A program made the translations under genes and the position numbers. The notes under the pieces are model-generated. The model was not told where the DNA came from. It saw nothing but the letters and a program-made list of their open reading frames with translations, and searched no databases. From positions 22,615,641 through 22,679,640 of the forward strand of contig NC_037089.1 of assembly GCF_002994745.2 (NCBI RefSeq): a stretch of DNA of 64,000 nt, written 5' to 3'. Positions 1 through 11,784 of the stretch are shown here, piece by piece (position 1 is the first letter of the stretch; each line of letters starts with the position of its first letter). This DNA comes from Rosa chinensis (Eukaryota; Streptophyta; Magnoliopsida; Rosales; Rosaceae).

Positions 1-637
1 ACAACAATACCCGTACCAGGTTTCGTCATTTAACTGGCCTTAAAAATGAGTTCAAATTGTTTTGCTACACTCGACTTCACTCCATCTATACAACAGACAA
101 CTTATTTGACACATTCACAATATTCATTCAGTCTTCATGTTGGACACAATCAAAAACTCTTAACCCTAATCAGTCTTCGTCTTCAATTCCAATCTCTCGA
201 TCAGACTCTGACTCTCTTCGTCTTTGATCCAAGATTTCTTCAATCCACTCTCAATTCCATTCAATGAGAGCAAATTACCTCATCTAGTAAATCACTCACA
301 TTCCAATCTCTCCGATCTCCCAAATTTAGTCAAGGCTCCGACAGGAGGGTCAGAACAGGTAGCACGCACATATGTGGGGGAGTGAATAGTGATTGTTCAG
401 ACACTGGCAAGTTATTTACTTGATGAGGAGGGGCTATTTTGGGGAGGTCAGCCGATTTTCATCTGAATCATGCTTAGATGAAGCATCTCCACCCATTAGT
501 TCCTGGAAACCTTCAACCTTCACCGGTCGAGCCCTAAGAACACCAGCGTTCCTGCACACGTGAGACAGTTCTAGAGTTTCAGTGAATAGTCATTCACGTG
601 AAGGTTCAGGAACTTTATTTCTTCCATCAGATTTTCC
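1..637. other. 3' flank of the Gln-rich protein gene
   Basis: This stretch lies downstream of the minus-strand gene that stops at 638. It probably holds that gene's 3' untranslated region near 400-637, followed by intergenic DNA. A 73-codon plus-strand reading frame at 46-267 has no recognisable domain and ordinary codon texture, so I do not call it a gene. No transposon termini or tandem repeats are visible here. Confidence 0.4.
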
Positions 638-3600
638 TTACTGTGATTGAATTTGTGCAATTTGTGAAGGAGATATCTGTCTAAACTGATTCCCTGACTG
701 AGCAGGGACATTTTGCATTGTAGGATTTGACATTGCAGGAATTTGCTGCTGCCTGAACTGCAATTGTGGATGTCTGTTGTTGAAACTGTTGAAGGCATTA
801 CTATCCATGGGTAACTCTGATGGAGCTTCAATCTTGACCTGGACCATTGGTCTGTCCTGTACCATGTCCATACCAGCACGAGTAGATGGTTGACGTCTTC
901 GCATTCTTTCCATCTGCTGCTGTTGCTGAAATGGCACATTCTTGGATTGGGCAATTTGCTGCATTTGCTGAATCTGCTGCATCTGCGGATGCATTTGTCT
1001 CGATATCTATGGATTCACCAGACAATGTAATAAAAGAAGGATTAGTAATCATGTCATACTAACATACTGTGCAAAGGTCAGCTTTTGGAAACTACCAAGT
1101 GCCTAGACTCTACAAACTTCAGTAGAAATTTGTGAAACTGTATGAGGAGATATGTAATACAGTCCCAAAAATAACCATCAACCATCCATGGATATACAAA
1201 AATTACTATAAAAATGTTATCAATTAATTGAAGGGATAAATACTTGTTGGGGTAGTCGAATTGGGTTCTGGTGCTGTGGCTGCAACTGTGACTGCATTCC
1301 ATGAATTTGCTGCTGACTTTGTTGATGGAAATTCCTGGAGCCATCCTTGACTTGATCAGCTAGAGGGCCAAAATTACTGGTAATATGGTAAAAAAGAAAA
1401 AATGTGAAGAGGTGGCCACTTAGAAACTTGCATTATATTAGATCTTCCTAACTAGAAAAGAATTCACAGGCAATACCACTGTATAATGTTATGGAAGTGA
1501 AAGGTATACAATTGGAAGTCAAAACCTAATATCCAAAAATTATCTCTGTGAGGCTCACAGACTAGTAATTTTTAAATTGACCTTATAAAATTTAAGGACA
1601 GCTTGAAAGATAATACAGGTTTGTTAAATTCACTCTCCTAGACATTAGTTCCAATGCAACACACACCCTCTTGGAACCCTTACTCTGTCGCGAAGCAGTA
1701 AATGAGTAAATTTGGCCCCAAGAGCAAGTGAGCAAAATGTGACAACCAATACAACTATCCCACATGAGCTAGTAAGTGTTCATGTAATCAGCAATTCTGA
1801 GGCCATGCAACAATAATTTATATGGAAACTGAAATCAGCTAAGATCAAATTCAAAATTACACAAGTACACTCATAGATAATCTACTATTAGCTTACCTAT
1901 ATCCCACTGTTTGAAGGAACATCTTTAATAGTTCAATTGCTGAACACTGCTTTCTGTAACTATCAGTAAGAACTTTCAAGCTGCTACCCAATTTACGGAT
2001 ATGACAGCTTAGCAACTGAGAGAAAACTTCAATTGGAACTTCTGAGGAACCTTCAAATCCCACATTTGTCAGCATCCGGGCTATTACCTTTTGAGATAAC
2101 TGTGCCGCTTGCTCATGAGTAAGACAACTTTTGTTCCCTGCAGACCCGTTCTTTCCACGATGTAAGCTTCCTCCTTGATCCATGTTAAGGTATTCAGGTC
2201 TTATACCAAGCCTCTCAAGCATAACGGGACTCCTAGTCAAAGCCTGAGGTAACGTATCAAGAACTCCATAAAATTCAACTTTTTGGTCGTCTTGCACTCT
2301 ATTCATAGGTGGAAGTGCACTATCAGGAACACAGTTCAACGTAAACATTGTTTCTGGGAAAAAAGATGCTTCATGATCAATTGAACTACTACCATCTAAA
2401 ACAGAATGTGGATTCTGTGATGCATTTTCTTGGAGGGGATTTCCATATGCCACATACTGATCTTCTTTGAATGCTAAACACCTTTTCTTATGCTTCACAG
2501 CAAGCTTAAGATAAGCAGACATCTCCTCTGGAGTACGTTTCTCTGATTCTCGGTCTGCTGATGACAACCTATGCGGTTTGCTAGCCCTATGTCTCTCAAT
2601 AACCTGATTATACCAGGTCTCAGGCAGCTCTTCATTTTTAAACCTTGGTGGCTTATTATCAATTTCAGATTCTCCATATCTTGATCCAAAACCAAAAGCT
2701 GTTTTTGACTGAATCTGCATGCACAAACATTAAATAAAAATCATCTCACAACTCTCCCCAGTTTTTATGCTCAAGTTTTTGCTGCGGTTCCTCCCACCAT
2801 TCCCCTGATTTCACTCCCAGTCCTTACGAATCATGTAGAATCCGAAAGATAAAAGTCATGACATCTATTGACAAGAATTCATTAGTTCAATTCAATTCAT
2901 AAATCAATTCACTAGTTTCACATAGGATATTAGATTCCAGAATCCATTTTATTATCCAACACCATTAGGTGCATTATTAGTTGTTTTACAACCCAATTCC
3001 CAAAAGTTTACAACTAGAAATCAACCAGCTATTCCTAAACATTACCGGGAAAAGAAAAGAAAAAATGCCTTCTTCAAATATAACATAATTGATCTCCACA
3101 TAACCATAACAAAATGGTTAAATGTGTCCGGAACAATAAGCCGATTTCCGATTACTCATACTCAATCGAACAAACAATATCAAACCTAGAAAGAGCATAC
3201 CTTGGAGGCCTCGCGCTGTTGAGCCTGAACTCCTTCTGTGGAAGAGTTCTCGAGAGTGAAGTACACGTCATCAGCATGCAACTGCAAATCTGCAACGAAA
3301 AATAGCCATCAGCAATCGGAAACCAAGAACGAGAGATTAGACACAGACGAAAGCAATGGGCGCCCTCACAGGTGGGATTGAGCTTGGAAACGGCGAGCGA
3401 AGAAGAAGAGGAGGAGGAGGAATTATTGGAATCGGAATCGAGGCGGAGGAAGAGAGAGACGCAGGCCTTGTCGAAGAGGAGGGCACGGGCGCGGAGTTGG
3501 AGTTGGATCTGAGCCCTAGATTTGGAGTCGTCGGATCGCATGAAGGAGTCCCAGGTGGAGGGGGAGGAGAGGACGTGGACGAAGGTGGCGTAGTTGGAGT

Positions 3601-3685
3601 CGCCGAGCCAGGTGCGCCACACGTTGCAGGACTCGAGCTTACAGGCCAGCTCGTAGCCACGGCCGTCGTCTCCGAGTAAAGCCAT
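638..3685 (-). CDS. Conserved plant nuclear-type protein with histone-fold-like segment and Gln-rich C-terminus
   Basis: Five coding exons on the minus strand: 3685-3370, 3289-3201, 2714-1897, 1376-1244 and 1006-638. All junctions obey GT/AG and the phases close, giving 574 residues and a stop at 638. The chosen start opens MALLGDDGRGYEL; in-frame ATGs at 3760 and 3718 lie upstream in what is probably the 5' UTR. Residues 1-100 are the conserved N-terminal part (WLGDSNYATF, SRAQIQLQLRARALLFDKA), followed by a poly-Ser run. Residues 333-408 (LTHEQAAQLSQKVIARML through ELLKMFLQTVGY) are predicted helical and resemble TAF/SPT7-type histone folds. Residues 409-574 are Gln/Met/Pro rich. I recognise the family as a conserved single-copy plant protein, probably a chromatin or transcription co-factor, but the histone-fold assignment is inference and I give no symbol. 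Confidence 0.82.
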
Positions 3686-3873
3686 TTTTGGTGAGGAAGG
3701 ACTGACAATGCTAGTCATCTCAACACAGTTTCTGTATTTCTGCGTCTTTTCAACCAACAAAAATATATATTTGGGGTCAAATATATTTTTTCTATTTTTT
3801 TTAATTAATATTTTTTCTATATATAAGCAGAATCGATTTCGAACATTTGGGAGAGACTCTATCTGACAGTCCT
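3686..3873 (-). promoter_or_regulatory. Upstream region of the Gln-rich protein gene
   Basis: This short AT-rich stretch lies between the start codon at 3685 and the hAT element beginning at 3882. It must contain the 5' UTR and core promoter of the minus-strand gene. An AT-rich block at about 3760-3830 could serve as the core promoter, but no unambiguous TATA box can be chosen. The hAT insertion lies within about 200 bp of the start codon, so it may have displaced older upstream sequence. Confidence 0.35.
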
Positions 3874-3881
3874 ATTCTTAA

Positions 3882-6129
3882 TAGGGGTGGCTTAAACTGC
3901 CAGACTTGTCGAAACCGGCCGAACCGCCGTCATCGGCGCCGACTGAAATGGTAACCGGAAGGTCCGGTTCGGTTTTGCCGTACCATATAATCGTACGCGG
4001 TTCGGTAGCGGTACGTAAAATCAATTATACGTTATTACCGTACCAACCATACATATATACTTGTATTATTTTTTATTTATTTTTAATACTAGGTATGTTT
4101 GAAGCCGTTGATTTCTAGCATATGTGAATGATAGCCGTTGGATCTTAGTGGAGATTGGGGTAACCTAAGAAGGGTCACTCAGATTAGGTCATTTGCGACT
4201 TGTGGTCGCAGCCTCTCTCTCTCTCAAGTCTCGACCCTCTCTTCCTCTCAGAACCAACCTAGCCCCAATCCAATCCCAAAAACAACAATCGATCATTGAT
4301 GCGAACCTCACCAACATAAGCTTCAACCCAGATATCGTTTGATTTTTGAAATCCCCAATTCGTTCGACCAACCCTAGATCAATTGCTTCACTTGCTTGGT
4401 TGAAGTGGTTGCTCAGAGACTTATGCGGTGTTCAAGTGGTGTTTCCTAGCACAAATAATTAGGTAAAATCGAACTCCTTTTAGTTTTTTACTCTTGTTAC
4501 TCCTTTGGCTCTAATTTGTATGAAAAAAGTGGAATCTGTTGTTGATTTGTTAATTTCATGGTTGAAATTGATCGTAGTTATCTAACATATATGTTCATAT
4601 GTGTTTTGGTAGGAAAGTCCTTTGAAGCTTGAAGGTATTGACCATAGATTTCAGTTGAGGCTTTATCAGTTTATCCTGAGGCAAAGAGGTGATCAAGGTC
4701 TTTGATTAGGTAACTAAACGTCTAAACTTGTGTGTGCTTGGTTGGGTTTTGATTCTTTGAACTTGAAGTATCTGTTTGTGACTTTGTGTATGGGTGTTTA
4801 TGATTATGACTTTACCAGTTCTTGTGTATAATTATGTTTTATGGATGCTAAAATTCTTTGAACTTGAAGTATCTATTCTGCTTGTACTCTTATTAATTAG
4901 TATGTGACTTTGAGAGTTTATGTGTGAATAAGTTTCTACTTGTTCTCTTATTAATTATTTTGTGACTTTCTGTGTGTATAACTTTCTGCTTGAAGTATCT
5001 ATTCTGCTTGTACTGAAAAGGACTTGTAGTTAAGTATAAACTATAAACTGAACATGATTGCAAAGTATGAAGCTGTTGCTTTTAAAGTTTTAAGTATAAA
5101 TTGAACATGATTTTAACATTGCTCTACTGTAGCAAGTGAGAATGCATTTAGCTTGGGAAAAAGGGTAGTTGATCCCTTTAGGAGTTCACTCACTCCTCAA
5201 ACGGTTGAGGCACTAGTTTGCACTAGTGATTGGTTGAGAGCTGAACAGCCTAATTTCTATTCAGAACCAACAACAGATGAGATGTCCTTGTATAAGGATC
5301 TAGAAGAACTGCAGAAAGGTATAATCTAGAAATATTAGCTTACTTGAATTTTTTTTTTATTAATACATCAACTTATTTCTATATTGACTTGGCTATTTGT
5401 ATTCTTTTTGTGGTTTTAACATTGAAGAAATTGTTGCGCTGCATTTGGGAGGTGCGAACTCGTCTACGACAACTACTGCTTGAAGATTTGGATGGTGCAA
5501 ACTTCCAGATCGAAGATATAGCTGCTGTGCATTTTTTGGTCAAGTCTTTGGAGTCTACTTGAAGATTTGGATGCAGCTACTGTGTTTTTTTTTTTGTTTG
5601 TTTAGTCTTTGGAACACTCAAATCACTTGCAGCTTTTTGTTTATTTCAATTTGAGGTTCTGTAATATTCAATTACTTTTAGACTTGGACATCAGTCACAT
5701 ATGATATGTGAGCTTGTAATTTGTGAATGTAGAACTGAAAGAGAAAAGCTGAAAGAGACATATTATTCAGGCTTGCCATAAGAAGGTGAGGAATACACTT
5801 GATGAAGATGTATTATTCAGGAAATTGCAGAGTTAAGTACGAGCTTAATAGCTTTTATGTATTTGGTAAAACCTGAATAGGAAAAATGGTCTAAAAACAG
5901 CTCAGAATGGGTGATTGGCCTACATAAATGTTTATCAATATTAGTCCCAATCATCCTCTTCGGTTGGGCCTTAACTGAAGACAAAACCGACCATAATCTC
6001 GGTAACCGAAATATACGGTTACCGACTTTTCCGGCACAGTAGTGGTATTGGTTTTCAGCCTACCGATGTGTTTCGGTTGGTAGTCGGCTCAGATGCAAAA
6101 ACACCGTAACCGTACCAAATCCAGCCCTA
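3882..6129. mobile_element. hAT DNA transposon, internally deleted
   Basis: The 2,248-bp element is bounded by TAGGGGTGG on the left and CCAGCCCTA on the right, which are inverted repeats with one mismatch. It is flanked by a perfect 8-bp duplication, ATTCTTAA, at 3874-3881 and 6130-6137, the hallmark of hAT insertion. Both subterminal zones (about 3910-4060 and 5960-6115) are full of short CGGT/ACCG motifs, as expected for transposase-binding sites. A single recognisable transposase exon survives at 5132-5320. No other coding exon of a BED-finger/hAT transposase is visible, so the copy is non-autonomous. Confidence 0.92.
5132..5320 (+). pseudogene. hAT transposase C-terminal dimerisation region, remnant exon
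   Basis: An uninterrupted reading frame starts after a TGTAG splice-acceptor-like site. It contains SENAFSLGKRVVDPFRSSL, TPQTVEALVCTSDWLRAEQ and then an acidic tail. This is the conserved C-terminal block of plant hAT (Ac-like, RICESLEEPER-type) transposases. It ends at a donor-like AAAG/GTATAA. The upstream BED zinc finger and the catalytic core are absent from the element, so no working transposase can be made here. This is useful for assigning the element to the hAT superfamily independently of its termini. Confidence 0.85.
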
Positions 6130-6383
6130 ATTCTTAATATGTAATGTTGCTTAACTACAATCGAATGGACAACTACTCTCATAAGAAATTGAGTTTCATG
6201 TTTACCCCCAAACCAGATCGAAGAAGGTTCAATCAAATTTAGGATAGCAAACTGATAGGAGTATCTTATACGACATTTATATTGTTAATCTCTATATTAA
6301 TACTTGTTTATTCTATTTTCTCTTTATTTTTTTACTTTTGTGTTTATTAGGCTTTTCGGAGTAAATATACAAAAATAAAATAA

Positions 6384-7324
6384 AAAATATTGTTTAGTAT
6401 CCTATGGTTTGGGTCCAAAATCAATTCAGTCCCTGGACTTTCAATTTCATCAAAAACCCTCACACTATCATTTCTCATCCAATAGATCCCTCCGTCAAAA
6501 GGAGTCGTTAAGTATCTGATGTGGTATGCCAACTTGGCACTGGTAGGGCCCACATGGCAGGCAAAAAACTCTAAAAAAAATTTTCAGAAAAAATAACAAA
6601 TTTGATTCTTTATCTCCCCCCCCCCCCCCCCCGGAATCTCATTCAAGAAACCAATAGAAGCAGCAGGAGCCACTTAGATTACGCCATGTCCCCAATCGTA
6701 GGCAAAGCTGATCACCATAATCAACTAAAGTTTCAATCCCCTTCCCAAAATTAAAGACTCCAGCTTTGATTATTTTCTAAAAGGATGTCGTTTCTGAGAC
6801 AAAGAAAGGGGAAGGCGGAGAATTTGGAGCTGGACTAGAGTGAGACAGAGAAGGAACACGAACCTGGTGAGAAGCAAACGATGATGCGTCGTTGGAGAAG
6901 GAACCTGAACCGATGGTCTTGCATGGCCAACTACTGCTGGCTCATCAGAGTAATATGCTCGATCTGATGGTTCCTGCTGCTCTTGTTCAACGCAACGGCG
7001 GCATCGTTTCCTCAATACGTGTCGGAGGCAATAACGGGTCAGGTTTCCGACCCGCCCGGAGTGAAATTGAGGAAGGAGGGCTAGATGGCAAAGCACCCAC
7101 ATAAGATTGCTGAGAAACCGGGGGTGGGGGGGGGGGAGTGAGAGAGAGAGAGAGAGAATCAATTTTGTTATTCTTTCTGAAATTTTATTTTAGAATCTTT
7201 TACCTGCCATGTGGGCCCCACCAGTGCCAAATTAGCATGTGAGGGTGTTTTGGATGAAATTGAAATTCCAGGGACTGAATTGATTTTGGACCCAAACCAC
7301 AGGGTACTAAACAATATTTAGCCC
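6384..7324. mobile_element. Mutator-like element (long terminal inverted repeats)
   Basis: Left arm 6388-6560 and right arm 7195-7320 are inverted copies. Shared blocks include TATTGTTTAGTA, GTTTGGGTCCAAAATCAATT, CAGTCCCTGGA and GGGCCCACATGGCAGG. The right arm lacks about 50 bp present in the left. A 9-bp duplication, ATAAAATAA, flanks both sides at 6375-6383 and 7325-7333; it is AT-rich, so it is supportive rather than decisive. Long TIRs with a 9-bp duplication indicate a MULE. The 0.6-kb interior carries poly-C, poly-G and GA tracts and two overlapping short reading frames without a known domain. No transposase is seen. Confidence 0.75.
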
Positions 7325-7629
7325 ATAAAATAATTAATATGGAGAAAATATGTGTAAATAAGGAAAAGCTTGGAATCGAGACCAAAGTAAGAGACCTTGA
7401 TGGATCGAGGAGCCAAATACATGCAAATGGCAGCAACAAAGGAGAAAATACTGAAAAAAATATTGATGTTGACATGGCCTATACTCATTGGACAACATGA
7501 TGTGGAGAAATCCTAATTCAATCAAAGAATCAACTTCTTGACTCTTTACACCTCAAGGAATCTCAAACAAAAAAGGAATAAAAGAGGACTCAAGAGCACT
7601 ATAAAAAGGCTAGAAAGCTAAAGTGAAGA

Positions 7630-9520
7630 TGATACGCCTAAAAGTAAGCGTATAATTTAACCCTAAAAATGTCATCGTTAGTATATGGTAAATATGGATC
7701 GTTCTAACCGGGAATTGAGGGTACACTTGTAATTGCAAAAACAAATAAAGAATTAAAATAAGTAGAAAGTATTATTTACAAAAATAAAACAAAGAATAAA
7801 AATATATACAAGTAAACACAATTAGGGGGTTTTAGAATTATAAAATTAAAATTAAAATAAATAAAATAAAGAAAATGTAAAAACATATATACAAGGGTGG
7901 AACGCAAGTAACAAAGATCAAAACCACAATCATATGAATGAAATCCAATCACAATTTCTATAGTTGATCTTCTATGTCTAGATCTTGAGAAAGAAGTTGA
8001 CCATGTGAAACGTTAGAAAGCAAACGATTTCCCATTTTTTACTTTCCTTGAATAATTAATCTAAGTGAAAGCACCTAAATCAATCATATTGAACATGCAA
8101 TCATAGTCTAGAAAGCTAGCTAATCAAGAACACATTCAACGCATGAAGAACAAAGAAATGATGTTAACCAAAGTGCACAACCTAGTTATGAATAAGTTCA
8201 CCTATTTGCAATCATCCTTAATTGATTTTGAATTTTTTCTAAAGCCTTTACTACTTAAATTAGCTCCAATTACATGCATATATCCTATGTTAGCCACCAA
8301 AGAACATAAACATATAAAAGTTTTCTATAATCCAAAATCAATCAAGCAATCTCACATAAGCAACATATAAATCAACATATAAAAATCACAATTTTATTTC
8401 AAAAAATATAAACGGGCTTTAAACTTTGCCCTTAATGTCATGTTAACTAGAATTCATAACTCTACAAATCAAACAAAGGAAAACAAAAGAAAGTATGTAA
8501 TACACCGTGAAGGATGAATGATGAAGCCTTGAGACGAAGAACTTGAAAATTTTTGAAAGCAAGCAATCTTCTAGAGATGACACAAGGGTGGATGGCGGAT
8601 AGGATCTTGATGTAGTGCATGACTTCTTCTCCTCCTTGATTGAGATGCAGAGCTTCTGAAGACTAGAGAATGGAGAGAATTTTTCTGATGTTTATTTACT
8701 GAGGGAGAGAGGTGTGTTGTGGTGTGGTGTTGGTGTGAAGAGGTGTAGTCGTGTGTTGTGGTGTGTTGTAAAACGTCTAAAGAGGAGGCTATATATACGG
8801 AAAGGCAAGGCTTCATGAATTTAATTTTCAAAGAATTTTCTGGTTGCACCACACAGCTTCGACCAATCACGTAGCGCCACGTCAGCTCTGCCATGTCACT
8901 CAACCAATTAAAAAGCTCCAAAATCAATCCCTAATATTTTGTTGCTGATTTTCCCATGATTTAATCTGATTTTATTCACAATTTTCGGCCAAATATCTAG
9001 GCATGAACCTAGACAATGTATCTGGATGCATTTTGGACCTTTTCTCCCTTAAATCTCTCCATGGCTTTATCCTTAATGGTCGCCCCTTGATTTTCTCTTG
9101 ATTTTCACATTAAAATTGCAGATTTTATTCTCTAATTTCAGCCAACATATCTTGAGGGAATTAAGGAACGAATCTGGACTTGTTTTGAGCTTTTTCTTGT
9201 TACACAATCCCTTGAAACTCTCCCAAGATTTTCTCAACATAATCTCCTTGATTTTCACATTATCTCCATCATTTCGCATGCAAAAATCAGATTTAATCTC
9301 CCATAATATCGCCCACGTCATCTTCAAGCCATGTGGTTTCCTAATGCCATCAGGACTCCTCTCTTTTCGCTATGTGTTTTCATTTCAGCTCAATTCTTCT
9401 CCATTTATTCCAATGTACCTAGAAAATAAAAAATAAATTAAAATTTATTTATTTAGGGAAATAACTAAGTAAAATATGAGGAAATAACAATTAAAACGTA
9501 GCATTAAAATGCTCCTATCA
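7630..9520 (-). mobile_element. Solo LTR of an LTR retrotransposon
   Basis: The 1,891-bp block starts TGATACGCC and ends GCTCCTATCA, so it has TG...CA ends extended to TGATA...TATCA. It is flanked by a perfect 5-bp duplication, GAAGA, at 7625-7629 and 9521-9525. No second LTR, primer-binding site, polypurine tract or gag-pol reading frame lies inside, so recombination between two LTRs is the likely origin. On the minus strand a TATATATAG box (about 8790-8800) sits centrally, which suggests the LTR reads toward lower coordinates. GT-rich repeats occur at 8710-8770. Superfamily is not determinable from the LTR alone. Confidence 0.82.
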
Positions 9521-9985
9521 GAAGACCTTACGTGCAAGAATCACGCTAAGAACCCAAGCACAAGAATCTGAACATAGCGATTTTAGACTAGTTGAATTTC
9601 GGCGATTTTCAAATCCGATTTTAGGATTTTTCTGTTTTCTTTCTTATGTACCTCTGTGAGCTTTCAATTCAAACTATGTGCAACTAATTTCTTAGTAGTT
9701 GGGGCATGTTTAAAGCCCCAATCATGATTGTATGTCATGCTATGACATTTAATTCATTTTTGTTTATTCAATGGATGAGAACCTAATTTTCAGTTTTACA
9801 TTGATGGATTCTTTATGTGCTTTCTTTGGTTGTCAACTTAATTGCATGTTTAAGATTCTATTGCTAAGAACAATCATTGCATGTCCCTTGTTAAATAAGG
9901 TCCCTTTGAGAGTTCAAGAGTAGCAAAATATCTAAGCATAAGATATGTTTTTAGGTTCCTAGGTTAATTGAGGCGCGCCGTATTT

Positions 9986-10202
9986 TTTTTTTTTTTTTTG
10001 ATTTGTCAATCACAAGGTATCTTCAAAAGCTTCCTAGGCCCAGAGACTAATCCGTGCTCGGGGGATCTTGTCAAAACGCTTCCTCCCCCTGGCCACCAAA
10101 AATATATTAGGATTAACTCCAATAAGCGTCGGCGGGATTCGAACCCGGGTGTGGGGGTTCCACACCTGGAGGCTCTTACCAACTCGACCACCTGTGGTGG
10201 TT
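9986..10202 (-). mobile_element. tRNA-derived SINE
   Basis: Read on the minus strand, the 217-bp element begins with a tRNA-like head that holds an A box (GTGGTCGAGTTGGT) and a B box (GGTTCGAATCC), the internal RNA polymerase III promoter. It continues through a tRNA-unrelated body and ends in a poly(A) tail, seen as a T run at about 9986-10000. A perfect 15-bp target duplication, AGGCGCGCCGTATTT, lies at 9971-9985 and 10203-10217. The element is complete and its duplication is unmutated, so it is probably young. A short open frame through it is not a gene. Confidence 0.92.
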
Positions 10203-10217
10203 AGGCGCGCCGTATTT

Positions 10218-11557
10218 GAGATGCCTTGTGATATCTCATTTTTCTTTTGCATAATGATTTTTATGTGTTAAATTTAGAGTTGCTTAAACTAGGTCGCATT
10301 TTAGAAAATAGGTTAGCTATAGAGCTTTTCTCTCACTTAGCATACACATAAGGAAAAACCGAAAACAATAGGTTGATTATGACGGTGAGTTAACTTCAGC
10401 ATTTTCATCCATGGATAGATAAGACTAGGTTAAACATATTTTGAATATATGATTGATTGGTGGTGGATGCATTCTTTGACTAGTGTTCTCTTAATGATTC
10501 TCAACCTTAAGCAATTTCGTTATTTGTTATTTACTTTTAATTGTTTTCACAACTTCAATCAACTTTTAAACTCAGAAAGTCTTATAATTAGTTCCATAAG
10601 TCCTCTGCGGGAGACCCTTCTTCCCTATCTATAATTGACATTCTTAAATCAGAAGTAGAAAAATTATTGGCATAGAAATATCCAATCATAAACCCAACCA
10701 TATCACTTTCGGGAAGAACAACCCTCCTAACCTGCAGCCGTTGATGAGATCGCTCGCCAACACCCATCACCAGTTAACGATCCACCATTTGTAGATCCAA
10801 TCCAATCGTGTTAAACCCAATTTGATAGAAGGCATACGAAATCCCCCACTTCAAACTTTGCCCCTGACTCTTCCCTAAAACCCTATCACTAGATTTTGTA
10901 AGAGAGTTGATCCCTCCTCCGACGGGATCTCGAGGACGCGCTGCCGGACGGAAGAGGAGTATTTTCCTGTCTACAAGCGTGTAGGGCGTGTTCTAGGAGG
11001 AAGTAAAGCTTCAAAATGGTGACCCGCATTAGAAGTTACAAGAATACCTATATTAGTTCAATTTCAACCCACATTCTCCTCCGAGGGTCAAGATTTTACA
11101 TTTGGTGGGCCTATAATTTTCTTTTTCGTTCTATTGCAGACATAGAAAGAAAACTAGAATAATCGATAGAGAGAAGAAAACTTATCCTGTCTCTTAACTA
11201 TATTTCTTCTTTGCAATAATTATTCCAAATTAATTAATTAGTAAAGCTTAAAGAGGAAATCAATGTGAATGAAAATGAGTTCACCATCAGTTAATTTAAA
11301 CATTAATTATCAAATTTTTTAAGAAGTAATTCAGGACCTGAGAAAATAATTACGTAAGCTTAATAAATTGAGCATTTATTGTGCTTATTAACACAGCAAT
11401 TTAAAAAGGATTCTTAATTTTAAAAAATGAATACATTTATTGTGGTTATGAACACAGCAATGAAAAAAGGAAACTTTATTTTTAAAAAGGAGGCCCAGCG
11501 CCTTCTGGTTCCATAATAACTATCCATGATCCTAATCCCATATATAGCCACCGAGAG
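10218..11557. other. Intergenic DNA, no gene recognised
   Basis: The stretch is mostly AT-rich. A more GC-rich patch at about 10730-11040 includes short open frames without domains. It could be an old retroposon or gene 5' leader fragment, but I see no poly(A) tail or target duplication to support this. Nothing else can be assigned. Confidence 0.3.
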
Positions 11558-11719
11558 ATTATTCAGAGCACCGCCGTGCACTTACACCAACATAAATGAA
11601 TGGTTAGATTGCATTAAATATACTTTTTGTTTATTAAAAATAAAGTTAATAATAAATATCAAGGGTTGAGATTATTTTATAAGTGTTGGGTCACTTACAC
11701 CGTCGGTGCATAGAATAAT
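11558..11719. mobile_element. Small MITE upstream of the P450 pseudogene
   Basis: The ends ATTATTC...GCACCG(C)CG and the reverse complement of CGTCGGTGCATAGAATAAT form an imperfect inverted repeat of about 20 bp around a 120-bp AT-rich interior. It lies about 65 bp upstream of the P450 start codon. The superfamily and target duplication are not clear, so the element type is tentative. Confidence 0.5.
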
Positions 11720-11784
11720 TTCCGTATAGGCACCTTCCCCAACGAAAAGACACCCACCAATTTCAAACTTTCAAAGAGAAAAAT

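Noticed and set aside
46..267. 73-codon open frame at the left edge
   Set aside because: No domain, no upstream signal and ordinary non-coding composition.
3356..3679. 107-codon Gly/Glu-rich plus-strand frame
   Set aside because: It is the antisense of exon 1 of the Gln-rich protein gene, where the conserved protein is read on the minus strand.
10006..10271. Several overlapping short frames and a tRNA-like block near 10.1 kb
   Set aside because: The block is the head of a SINE with a poly(A) tail and target duplication, not a functional tRNA or a gene.
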